Assembly (NCBI RefSeq): GCF_052119705.1
Contig: NZ_JBGQOP010000006.1
Location: forward strand, 62,001 to 126,000
From: Oceanimonas sp052119705
Lineage (GTDB): Bacteria > Pseudomonadota > Gammaproteobacteria > Enterobacterales > Aeromonadaceae
Length of the DNA: 64,000 nt
Direction: 5' to 3'
Shown piece by piece: positions 52,471-60,582 of the stretch. The position numbers and the translations under genes are program-made. Position 1 is the stretch's first letter. The number at the start of each line of letters is the position of its first letter. The notes below the pieces were generated by a model that saw only the letters and a list, made by a program, of their open reading frames with translations, searched no databases and had not been told where the DNA came from.

Positions 52471-53574
52471 TTATTGCTCCTGTTGCAGTACATCGAGTAC
52501 CGCGTCCATTTCGGCTGGGGTGCCGATGGTGATCCGAATGCAGTCAGCCAAACCGGGTCGGCTGGCGAAGTCGCGCAATATAATACCGGCCTTGGCCATG
52601 CGTGCAAATAAGGCCGCACCGTCTTTAAAGCGCACCAACAAGTAGTTGCCGTGAGGGGCGAACACTTCTTTTACCTCTGAATGCTGGCTAAGTTGCAGAC
52701 CGAGTGTGGTTTTTAGATCATTCACATCCGCCACGCGCTGGCGCATTACCGCCAACCCTTGCTCCGTTAACGCCTGCGCGGCAATTTGCGCCACTGGCTC
52801 TGGAATGGGGTAGGGCGCAATCACCTTTAATAGCAGCTCAATCACTTGCGGGTTTGCCAAGGTAAAGCCACAGCGCAAGCCCGCCAGACCAAAGGCCTTA
52901 GAGAGGGTGCGGATCAGCACTAACTCGGGGTAATCTGCCAGTAAGCTGGCTTGGCTAAAGCTTGGGCAAAATTCGATATAAGCTTCGTCCACCACCACCA
53001 GCGCGCGGCCTTTAGCAGCGCTCAGTAAGCGGCATAAGCCCGCTTGGTCGACCAAATCCCCAGTGGGGTTATTGGGCGAGCACAAGAACACGATTTTTAC
53101 TTGGTCGAGCTTTGCAATAATGGCGTCAAACTCGGGCTGGCGCTCGGTAGACAAGGGCACATCGATAATGCCCACGTCATTGGTTTGCGCGCTGATGGCG
53201 TACATGCCATAAGTGGGCGAGCATAATAAGATGCTATCTTGACCGGGCTCACAGAAGGTGCGAATCAGTAATTCGATACCTTCATCGCCACCACGGGTTA
53301 CTAACACTTGTTCGGTGCTCACACCGGCGTAGGCCGCGTAGCGATCCACCACCTGCGGCGGCTGGCATTCTGGGTAGCGATTGAGGCGCGCGCAATCAAG
53401 CTGATATTCGCCGCTGGCTGCCGCTTCGTTGGCGTTGAGCCAAATATGGCCTTGGCCACCGATGCGCCGCGCCGATTGATAAGGCGTGAGCGCACGGACT
53501 TGCTTGCGGGCTAATTGGCTGATGCCTGTATCCGATTGGCTCAAGGCTGAATTAATTAAATCATTCTGGCTCAT
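52471..53574 (-). CDS. hisC: HisC, histidinol-phosphate aminotransferase
   Basis: The 367-residue fold-type I PLP enzyme has LNANEAAASGEYQL near the N-terminus, CSPNNPTGDLVD, VVDEAYIEF and TLSKAFGLAGLRCGF with the PLP lysine. It makes histidinol phosphate using glutamate. The first 25 residues are longer than in E. coli. ATGA overlap with hisD. Confidence 0.96.
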   Translation of the reverse strand: MSQNDLINSALSQSDTGISQLARKQVRALTPYQSARRIGGQGHIWLNANEAAASGEYQLDCARLNRYPECQPPQVVDRYAAYAGVSTEQVLVTRGGDEGIELLIRTFCEPGQDSILLCSPTYGMYAISAQTNDVGIIDVPLSTERQPEFDAIIAKLDQVKIVFLCSPNNPTGDLVDQAGLCRLLSAAKGRALVVVDEAYIEFCPSFSQASLLADYPELVLIRTLSKAFGLAGLRCGFTLANPQVIELLLKVIAPYPIPEPVAQIAAQALTEQGLAVMRQRVADVNDLKTTLGLQLSQHSEVKEVFAPHGNYLLVRFKDGAALFARMAKAGIILRDFASRPGLADCIRITIGTPAEMDAVLDVLQQEQ

Positions 53575-54878
53575 GCTTGTTTCTCCAGCGCTTGTTTATC
53601 TAGCTTGGCAAGCCGCAGGCTGACCGCATTTTTATGGGCATCCAAGGTTTCGGTGGCCGCCAGTAATTCCACTGCAGGTCCTATGGCGCGCAGACCCGCC
53701 GGCGTTAGCTCTTGCACGGTAAAACGGCGCTGATAATCAGCTAAACCTAGGCTTGAGTAGGTGCGCGAATAACCGTAGGTGGGCAAGGTGTGGTTGGTGC
53801 CACTGGCGTAATCGCCCACCGACTCTGGCGTCCAAGCACCTAAAAATATAGAGCCGGCGTTTTTCAAACTCGGTAGCAGCGCCCGTGGGTCTGCGGTCTG
53901 TACGATCAAGTGCTCAGGGGCATAGGCGTTCGAAATTTGGGTAGCTTGCGCGAGATCGGTACAGATAAAAGTACGGCTTTCGGCGAGTGCAAGGCGTGCG
54001 ATATCGGCACGCGATAACTGGGCCAATTGCTCGTCTAGCGCCAGATTCACCTGGTCGGCGAAGGCCGTGCAGGGCGTGACTAATATCACCTGCGAGTCGG
54101 TGCCGTGCTCGGCCTGAGACAATAAGTCGGAGGCCACAAAGTCGGCGTCCGCATCTGCATCGGCAATCACCAACACTTCAGAGGGGCCGGCGGGCATATC
54201 GATGGCCGCACCGTCCACATCACCGGAGACTTGGCGCTTGGCTTCTGTGACCCAGGTATTGCCAGGGCCAAAAATCTTGTCCACCTTAGTGATGGTCTCA
54301 CTGCCATACGCCATGGCCGCTACCGCCTGCGCGCCGCCCAAGGTATAGATGGCATCCACGCCACAGCGGCTGGCGGTGTAAATGATGGCGTCATTAATCG
54401 GCGGCGGTGAGCACAATACCACGCGCTCGCAACCGGCTAAACGAGCCGGAATGGCCAACATCATCACGGTGGACACTAAAGGCGCGGTGCCACCGGGCAC
54501 ATATAGGCCTACTTTTTCAATCGGCTGAAGGTGCAGCTCACAGTGCACACCTGGGCTGGTTTCTTGCACTATTGGCGTCGGCAACTGAGCACGGTGAAAG
54601 GTCTCAATATTGGTCATCGCCAAGCCGATGGCGGCTTTTAGCTCGTCACTGACGCGTGTTGATGCCGCATCTATCTCGGCCTGCGTTAATTGCAGCGTCT
54701 CGCGCTCTGCCTTGTCTAAGGTGCGCGTCAGCTCAATCAGGGCCGCATCGCCGCCTTGGCGGACCTTATCTATAATCTCAGCTACTTGGGCTTCACGGCC
54801 ACCTTGGGCGAGCGCGGGGCGCCGTAACGCCTGTGCTTGCTCCGCCGTACTTAAGGCATTCCAATCCAGAATTTTCAT
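53571..54878 (-). CDS. hisD: HisD, histidinol dehydrogenase
   Basis: The 435-residue zinc enzyme has GLYVPGGTAPLVSTVMMLAI, FGPGNTWVTEAKRQ, DMPAGPSEVLVIAD and LLSQAEHGTDSQ, with the zinc ligands Gln and His in SQAEHG and catalytic Glu/His in YAPEHL. It carries out the last two oxidations to histidine. It begins two bases after hisG. Confidence 0.97.
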   Translation of the reverse strand: MKILDWNALSTAEQAQALRRPALAQGGREAQVAEIIDKVRQGGDAALIELTRTLDKAERETLQLTQAEIDAASTRVSDELKAAIGLAMTNIETFHRAQLPTPIVQETSPGVHCELHLQPIEKVGLYVPGGTAPLVSTVMMLAIPARLAGCERVVLCSPPPINDAIIYTASRCGVDAIYTLGGAQAVAAMAYGSETITKVDKIFGPGNTWVTEAKRQVSGDVDGAAIDMPAGPSEVLVIADADADADFVASDLLSQAEHGTDSQVILVTPCTAFADQVNLALDEQLAQLSRADIARLALAESRTFICTDLAQATQISNAYAPEHLIVQTADPRALLPSLKNAGSIFLGAWTPESVGDYASGTNHTLPTYGYSRTYSSLGLADYQRRFTVQELTPAGLRAIGPAVELLAATETLDAHKNAVSLRLAKLDKQALEKQA

Positions 54879-54880
54879 GA

Positions 54881-55783
54881 TTACTCCATCATCTTCTCGA
54901 TGGGCAAGACTAAGATGGACGAGGCGCCCAACTCTTTTAAGCCTTCCATGGTTTCCCAGAACATGTCTTCGCTGCTCACCACGTGAATGGCCACTTGGTT
55001 GCTTTCACCGGCCAGCGCCATGATAGTGGGGCGCTCGACACCGGGTAGCAGGTCAATTACTTGTTCTAAGCGATCTTTTGGCGCGTGCAGCATTATGTAT
55101 TTGCTTTCGCGGGCTTGCTGTAAGCCTTGAATACGTGGCAATAACTTATCGATCACCGCTTGTTTACTGGCAGATAACTCAACCGCACTTTGGATCAGCA
55201 CGGCTTTAGAGCGAAAGATCACGTCCGCTTCCACTAAGCCGTTGGCTTCAAGTGTGGCACCGGTTGATACCAAGTCACAAATGGCATCGGCGACACCGGC
55301 GCGAGGCGCCACTTCTACCGAGCCGTTTAGCATCACGCTCTTAAATTTCACGCCTTGGTCGTCCATAAAACGCTTTAATAACCAAGGATAAGAGGTGGCG
55401 ATGCGCTTGCCTTCGAGGCTTTTCACGCCGCTATAATTGGCATCTTGCGCCACGGCAAGGGATAAGCGGCAACCGCCAAAGTCTAAGCGCTTTAGCACGC
55501 TGTATTCGGCGGCTTCGCCTTGGGCTTGGCGATCCATCAGGGTTTCTTCTAATACGTTTTCGCCCACCACGCCCAAATCCACTACGCCATCCATCACCAA
55601 ACCTGGAATATCGTCATCGCGCACTAACAATAAGTCGACGGGCATGTTTTCGGCGTGAGCGATCAAGCGCTGCTCACGAATGTTGAGTTTAACGCCACAC
55701 CCTTTGAGCAGTTGCTGACATTCTTTGCTTAAACGGCCTGATTTTTGAATTGCGATACGTAGACGTGTGTTATCCGAAGTCAT
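54881..55783 (-). CDS. hisG: HisG, ATP phosphoribosyltransferase (long form)
   Basis: The 300-residue long-form enzyme has LRIAIQKSGRLSKECQQLL at the start, VDLGVVGENVL, the PRPP-binding EVAPRAGVADAICDLVSTGATL and a C-terminal ACT-like regulatory domain (ESKYIMLHAPKDRLEQVIDL) for histidine feedback. It performs the first step of the pathway. The start has AAGGAAA nine bases upstream. The longer open frame upstream runs through the attenuator and is not coding. Confidence 0.97.
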   Translation of the reverse strand: MTSDNTRLRIAIQKSGRLSKECQQLLKGCGVKLNIREQRLIAHAENMPVDLLLVRDDDIPGLVMDGVVDLGVVGENVLEETLMDRQAQGEAAEYSVLKRLDFGGCRLSLAVAQDANYSGVKSLEGKRIATSYPWLLKRFMDDQGVKFKSVMLNGSVEVAPRAGVADAICDLVSTGATLEANGLVEADVIFRSKAVLIQSAVELSASKQAVIDKLLPRIQGLQQARESKYIMLHAPKDRLEQVIDLLPGVERPTIMALAGESNQVAIHVVSSEDMFWETMEGLKELGASSILVLPIEKMME

Positions 55784-55871
55784 GATGCTGGTTTCCTTGT
55801 GTGTCACGTTAAATGCTAAAAAATAAAAGTGCCTGATTTGAAACAAAACGTTAAAACGAAAATAAAAAACG

Positions 55872-55950
55872 AAAAAAACCCCCGGAGCAAAGCTTCCGAG
55901 GGTCATTTTACAGTCCTGCTGGAAGCCGCCAAGCGTGTGGCCTTCCAGAA
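55872..55950 (-). terminator. his attenuator: alternative hairpin and terminator
   Basis: On the reverse strand a hairpin with arms CTGGAAG and CTTCCAG is followed by a terminator stem, CCCTCGG(A)AGC against GCTCCGGGGG, then seven T. Both lie between the leader peptide and hisG. This is the classic arrangement in which a ribosome stalled on His codons prevents the terminator. Confidence 0.88.
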
Positions 55951-55965
55951 TAATATTCTGAAAGC

Positions 55966-56016
55966 CTAGTCGAAGAAATGATGGTGATGATGCTTGGCGT
56001 CGAGCAGGAAGTTCAT
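55966..56016 (-). CDS. hisL: his operon leader peptide HisL
   Basis: A 16-codon frame reads MNFLLDAKHHHHHFFD and a TAG stop. Five consecutive histidine codons (CAT CAT CAC CAT CAT) sense charged His-tRNA. It lies before an attenuator hairpin and the hisG start, in the same place as hisL of E. coli, which has seven histidines. Too short for ordinary ORF tables. Confidence 0.93.
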   Translation of the reverse strand: MNFLLDAKHHHHHFFD

Positions 56017-56063
56017 AAATAGTTGGCCTATGTGTTACTAAAATGCGTTGCTAAACTGTCTAG

Positions 56064-56091
56064 CTATTAGGGTCTGGGCCCACATTAGCAA
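56064..56091 (-). promoter_or_regulatory. Candidate promoter of the his operon
   Basis: TTGCTA and TAATAG lie 16 bases apart on the reverse strand, with the -10 about 48 bases before the leader start. The next 245 bases up to the TAXI gene show no gene or clear signal. Confidence 0.5.
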
Positions 56092-56336
56092 GCTGAGCTG
56101 AGTTTGCCAACCCCAGAAAGCAAGAAAGTTCCCAGCTTGTTTATTTGTTTGCCTGTACCCCGGATCCGGTGCAGGCGTCGTGTTAGTTACTTATATTGCA
56201 ATATATTAAACTGGCAGACTATTAAACTGTCATTGATCTGTCCGCCAGCCTTAAGGTGGCTGCTTTTGCTTAACGGCCATACATCACCTTAGTCGTGCTT
56301 ATCTGCCATAAAAGGGCAGCTCATTGAAAGGACGCT

Positions 56337-57380
56337 TTATTGGCTGATGGGGATCTCACTGAAGGATGAAATAGGATTGCTAGCGCGGGTGATAATATGA
56401 AACACCTCTGGATACAGTTGGCCGATAAAGGCTGCGTTATCGACGGCTGTATTGGCAAAGTGGCCGGTGCCAGCTTGGGCGTCGAGTGCGCTGATATTAA
56501 CCGTCATGCTTAAGTCTAATTTTCCTTCAGCAAGACTGCTTAAATTCTCTAATGACGCATCTGTGGCCACACTGGTGATATTAATGCTTGGAATAAACTG
56601 ATTCCAGCGGCTGGCGAGCTCACCGCCGAGCGGGTAATAGGTGCCGCCTTGGCTCCCCGAACCCAGCATAAATTCCTGTTTATTGATGACCAGATTTAAC
56701 TCGGCCACGGGTAAGTTGACGGTGAGGCCTTGCTCTTCATAAAAACGCTTTGCACCGGGATGAATACGCAGCCCCTCGGCACCCTCTAATGCATGCTCTA
56801 GCGCTAAAAAGGGCGCTTGAGAGTGGGCTATGCTGCTGCCTTGCTGATACATGACTTTGGCTAATTGGTAAGCCAGCTCATCGCTCACGGTTTGGGTGTT
56901 GGCCATGAGTACCGCGAAGGCCGCGAGCGTCGTTACGTCTTGTTCTAAAAATAGGTAGCTTTTTTTGGGGATAGTAAAGCGGCGATAACCGGTGTTTTTT
57001 TCAAAATCAGCCAAGACGGCATCAGACACACTCAATAAATTGAGATCGCCTGTGGCGGCCTGCAGGCTGTCGACATTACGACTGGGCAAGCCAAAAAAGC
57101 CCATGGCAATATCCGTGCTGCCAGTTTGAATGCCATTGAGTGCCTCTTCAAATCTACCTTCTTGGGCGCTAACGTCGTGTTCTGTGAGGTGATAAGCGTC
57201 TAACAGACGAAGGGAGACGTGGTGGCTGGCGCTATTCTCTGGGCCGAGCGCGATTCTGGCTTTGTGCTCGGCTGTATCGCAACCTGCGAGCGTAACCAAC
57301 AGCAGTGGTGTGACCAGCGTAGCGAGTCGCTTTTTTACCGGCTTGGTAAAGTGTGCTCCAAGCAGTCCCCTAATTTTCAT
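56337..57380 (-). CDS. TAXI-family (TRAP-type) substrate-binding lipoprotein with swapped halves
   Basis: The 347-residue protein has a lipoprotein signal peptide with LAGC (Cys34). Residues about 40 to 220 resemble the second half of TAXI binding proteins: IALGPENSASHHVSLRLLDA, LNGIQTGSTDIAMGFFGLP, YLFLEQDVTTLAAFAVLMA and GLRIHPGAKRFYEEQGL, normally the end of the protein. Residues about 235 to 340 resemble the first half: FMLGSGSQGGTYYPLGGELA, LAEGKLDLSMT and VFHIITRASNPISSFSEI, after which the normal second half would begin. The gene stops there. The order is therefore permuted. No TRAP membrane genes are adjacent. The start has GAGGA upstream; a longer frame of 21 codons lacks a ribosome site. 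Confidence 0.8.
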   Translation of the reverse strand: MKIRGLLGAHFTKPVKKRLATLVTPLLLVTLAGCDTAEHKARIALGPENSASHHVSLRLLDAYHLTEHDVSAQEGRFEEALNGIQTGSTDIAMGFFGLPSRNVDSLQAATGDLNLLSVSDAVLADFEKNTGYRRFTIPKKSYLFLEQDVTTLAAFAVLMANTQTVSDELAYQLAKVMYQQGSSIAHSQAPFLALEHALEGAEGLRIHPGAKRFYEEQGLTVNLPVAELNLVINKQEFMLGSGSQGGTYYPLGGELASRWNQFIPSINITSVATDASLENLSSLAEGKLDLSMTVNISALDAQAGTGHFANTAVDNAAFIGQLYPEVFHIITRASNPISSFSEIPISQ

Positions 57381-57694
57381 CCGTCTATCCGTCCTCATTG
57401 TCAAGCAAGCCGCCATATTAGCGCGAAATGGTAACAATGGCACTTTACGTCTTTGCGCAAAATCACATAACTGCGACCAGCGTCGTTAGCAAACGAAGTC
57501 GCAGCGCTTGTTCTCCATTGCAAGCGACTTACCGTGCGCTGATAGGTGTTTTTTGGGTGTCTTGATGTGTGAGCCCAGGGCAGGCAACATAGGGCATAAG
57601 TCGGCATAATCAGCGTCAAATGAGTAATAATTTTCAGGGCGTTATTTATCAGCCCCTAAAAAAGTGCTGTTTATAACGTGATAAGGAGAGGGGT

Positions 57695-58411
57695 ATGCTG
57701 GAGATAGGGATTATTATCGGTTTGACCTTGCTTGCGGGTCTGGCCATGCCGTTGGGGGCTTTTGTTGGGAGTTATCAGCATCTGCGGCCAAACTGGCTAG
57801 AAAATGAATTACGCCACGGGATAGCGGCCTTTGGCGGCGGCGCTTTGCTGTCGGCGGTGGCCTTGGTATTGGTGCCCGAGGGCACGGCACACTTATCCTT
57901 GTGGGTCGCGGTACTGTGCTTTAGTGCGGGCGGTCTGACCTTTATGGCGCTGGATATGTTGCTGTATAAGTTCAATACACCGGCTAGCCAATTGGCGGCC
58001 ATGTTATCTGATTTTATTCCGGAGTCGCTGGCGCTGGGTGCGGCCTTGGCGTTGGGCGGCTCAGGCAGTGCGCTGTTATTAGCGATACTGATGGCGCTGC
58101 AAAATATGCCTGAAGGCTTTAATGCGTTTCGGGAGCTTAAGGCGGCAGGTCGTTACAGCGGCAAGCGCATCATTATCACGTTTGCCGTGATGGCTTTGTT
58201 AGGACCGGTTGCGGGCTTGTCGGGTTATGTGTGGCTGGCCGACTCTCCCATGTTAGTGGCGGGTATTATGCTGTTTGCGGCGGGGGGGATTTTATATTCG
58301 GTGTTTCAAGATATAGCCCCACAAGCGGTACTCGATAAACACTGGGCACCGCCCATGGGGGCCGTGCTGGGTTTTGTATTGGGCGTAGCAGGGCATATGC
58401 TTACCCAATAA
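57695..58411 (+). CDS. ZIP-family-like metal transporter with altered metal motifs
   Basis: The 238-residue protein has seven or eight helices with a ZIP/ZupT layout. The two helix motifs, usually HNxPEG and HxxPEG, read DFIPESLALGAAL and LQNMPEGFNAFREL, so both histidines are replaced (Asp and Gln) while P-E is kept. FGGGALLSAVALVLVPEG near residue 45 also fits the family. It probably moves divalent cations into the cytoplasm, but metal choice may differ. GGAGAGG precedes the ATG. The 314 bases upstream hold no other feature apart from a short hairpin GGGC/GCCC. Confidence 0.75.
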   Translation: MLEIGIIIGLTLLAGLAMPLGAFVGSYQHLRPNWLENELRHGIAAFGGGALLSAVALVLVPEGTAHLSLWVAVLCFSAGGLTFMALDMLLYKFNTPASQLAAMLSDFIPESLALGAALALGGSGSALLLAILMALQNMPEGFNAFRELKAAGRYSGKRIIITFAVMALLGPVAGLSGYVWLADSPMLVAGIMLFAAGGILYSVFQDIAPQAVLDKHWAPPMGAVLGFVLGVAGHMLTQ

Positions 58412-58451
58412 CCATACGGGAGTGAAGGCGCGCGGTAACCTGCGCACCTTG

Positions 58452-58539
58452 GTCATTGCGAGCGTAGCGCGGCAATCCATGCTACAACGGCGCGGTACAC
58501 AACTCTGGATTGCCGCGTCGCTACGCTCCTCGCAATGAC
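58452..58539. repeat. Long palindromic repeat (ATTGCGAG family)
   Basis: The left arm GTCATTGCGAGCGTAGCGCG, then GCAATCCA, faces the right arm TGGATTGCCGCGTCGCTACG, then CTCCTCGCAATGAC, across 26 bases. The pairing is nearly complete, so the RNA or DNA can form a stem of about 28 pairs. It fills the gap between the convergent ZIP-like and KefB-like genes and may act as a terminator for both. It is unrelated to the GTAG-headed repeats. Confidence 0.8.
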
Positions 58540-58551
58540 AGCTGAGGGGCG

Positions 58552-60393
58552 CTAGTGTTTATTGTCGCGCTCAGTATTGGCTTCTTGTTGCAGCACTTTG
58601 GGCGCTTTTTCAATATGGTCTGCCTCAAACAAGGTTTCTAGCTCGGCGCGGGCTTGGCGCGCACTTTGAAATAGCGCCGCTTCATCGTCATACACCTTAT
58701 GCTGCTCCATCAGTAGTTGTTCATCGTGCTCGCGAAAGCGATGTAAGCGCGCTTCAATTTGTTCTTCTTTTAGGCCTAAGCCTTGCATTACCCGCCGACA
58801 CATTTCGAGGCTGGAATGAAAGGTCTCGCGCACCGGCATGGCCCCTAAATCCCATAGTTTGTGCACGTGCTGGCGGTTACGCGCTCGAGATACCACTTTC
58901 ATATGCGGATAACGAGCACGAATGGCTTGAGTAATATGCAGATTGGTATCGGGATTGTCGGTGGCGACAATAAAAAACTCCGCCTGCTCGGCACCGGCAC
59001 TGCGCAACACGCCGGGGCGCAATGGATCCCCGTAAAAGATGGCGATATTATCAATTTTGCGGGTAATGCTGATGGTGTCGACTTCGGTTTCAAAGGCCAC
59101 AAAGGGAATGCGCTGTGCGCGCAACACCCGCGCCACAATTTGCCCCATGCGGCCCATGCCGACGATCACGGCACGGGGCTGATTATCAGTCACCTCGTGA
59201 TATTCGGGCGGCACTGGGCGAATAGTGGCCGCTTGAGTCAGTATTTGAGATAAAGCCAGCAAGATGAGCGGCGTTAACGCCATCGATAAGGTGATGGTCA
59301 GCACTAAAATACTGTGCAGTTCACGGTCAAACAGGGCGTTATCACGGGCAAGACCAAACAATACGAAAGCAAACTCGCCACCGGCGGCCAGTAACAGGCC
59401 TAATTTAAGGGCGCTCATGCCATCGAGCTGGCCGATTTGGCGACCGACCAAGGCTAACAAAGGCAATTTTAGTGCCAGCAGTAATAGCGATAAGCCAATA
59501 ATTAGCACAGGATGACCCAAAAGCAGACTTAAATCCGCACTCATGCCCACACCAATAAAGAACAAGCCCAGCAATAAGCCTTTAAAGGGCTCGATTTGCG
59601 ACTCTAATTCGTGGCGATATTCAGAATCTGCCAACAGCATGCCGGCCAAGAAGGCACCGAGCGCCATGGACACATGGGCCCATTCCATTAAATAGGCGGT
59701 GCCCATGACCACTAATAAGGCGGTAGCCGTCGACACTTCTTGTAAGCCGGTTTTGGCGACGATGCGAAATACCGGTCGCAATAAGTAACGGCCGCCGATC
59801 ACCACCAGACCTATGCTGGCGACCATTTGCAGTAATTGGACGCCTCCTGTGCCTGAGTTGGCTTGCGCCGCACCCAGCGCCGGAACCATGGCAATCAGTG
59901 GGATGGCGGCTATGTCTTGAAACAATAAGATGGCGAAGGCTTGGCGGCCATGGGGGCTGGTCATTTCCTTGCGCTCGGCTAGTAGCTGTAAGCCCATGGC
60001 CGTGGAAGAAAGCGCCAATCCAAAGCCGATGATGACGGCGGCTTTCCAACCTTGACCAAAACCTTGCCAAGCGATGATACCTAACACTAGTCCGGTGAGC
60101 AGCACCTGCGAGAGGCCGGCGCCAAACACGGCGCGGCGCATCACCCAAAGCCGTCGCGGCGATAACTCGAGGCCGATAATAAACATCAGCATCACCACGC
60201 CCAGCTCAGATAGCTGAGAGATGCTGTCGGGTTGGCTTATCAAGCCCAATACCGAGGGGCCGATTAACACGCCGCCCAGCAAATAGCCCAGCACGGCGCC
60301 CAGTTTTAGCCGCTTAGCGAGCGGTACCATTAACACTGCGGTTAATAGAAAGACAACGCTGGCATGCAGTAAGCCACCGGTTTCTTGCATCAT
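58552..60393 (-). CDS. KefB/KefC-type potassium:proton antiporter
   Basis: The 613-residue protein has an N-terminal antiporter domain (about 380 residues, 12 or so helices) with YLLGGVLIGPSVLGLI, LGVVMLMFIIGLELSPRRLW, GFGLALSSTAMGLQLLAERK and LLFQDIAAIPLIAM, all close to E. coli KefB/KefC. The RCK domain has AVIVGMGRMGQIVARVLR and the downstream GDPLRPGVLRSAGAEQAEF, as in Kef. A Glu/Gln-rich helical tail ends the protein. Two ATGs stand in tandem; the second has better spacing to AGGAG. No kefF or kefG is adjacent, so gating by glutathione adducts is only inferred. Confidence 0.9.
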   Translation of the reverse strand: MMQETGGLLHASVVFLLTAVLMVPLAKRLKLGAVLGYLLGGVLIGPSVLGLISQPDSISQLSELGVVMLMFIIGLELSPRRLWVMRRAVFGAGLSQVLLTGLVLGIIAWQGFGQGWKAAVIIGFGLALSSTAMGLQLLAERKEMTSPHGRQAFAILLFQDIAAIPLIAMVPALGAAQANSGTGGVQLLQMVASIGLVVIGGRYLLRPVFRIVAKTGLQEVSTATALLVVMGTAYLMEWAHVSMALGAFLAGMLLADSEYRHELESQIEPFKGLLLGLFFIGVGMSADLSLLLGHPVLIIGLSLLLLALKLPLLALVGRQIGQLDGMSALKLGLLLAAGGEFAFVLFGLARDNALFDRELHSILVLTITLSMALTPLILLALSQILTQAATIRPVPPEYHEVTDNQPRAVIVGMGRMGQIVARVLRAQRIPFVAFETEVDTISITRKIDNIAIFYGDPLRPGVLRSAGAEQAEFFIVATDNPDTNLHITQAIRARYPHMKVVSRARNRQHVHKLWDLGAMPVRETFHSSLEMCRRVMQGLGLKEEQIEARLHRFREHDEQLLMEQHKVYDDEAALFQSARQARAELETLFEADHIEKAPKVLQQEANTERDNKH

Positions 60394-60582
60394 AACTCCT
60401 AGCAATCGGAGGCGGTGCTTGAGGAGAGCACTCGCGAAAAAAACCAAAATAGTGTCGCACGGGCGTGTTAAAAACTAAATGTAAATGAAATATAAAAACG
60501 CAATGCTTAGGCATCGTCTTGCTAACGCTTTGGTGACCGCTTTTGTTATCATGACTTTTTATTAAATAGAGACTCACCGGTT

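Noticed and set aside
55784..55906. 41-codon extension of HisG
   Set aside because: It reads through the attenuator terminator and leader region; the ATG with AAGGAAA matches the normal HisG start.
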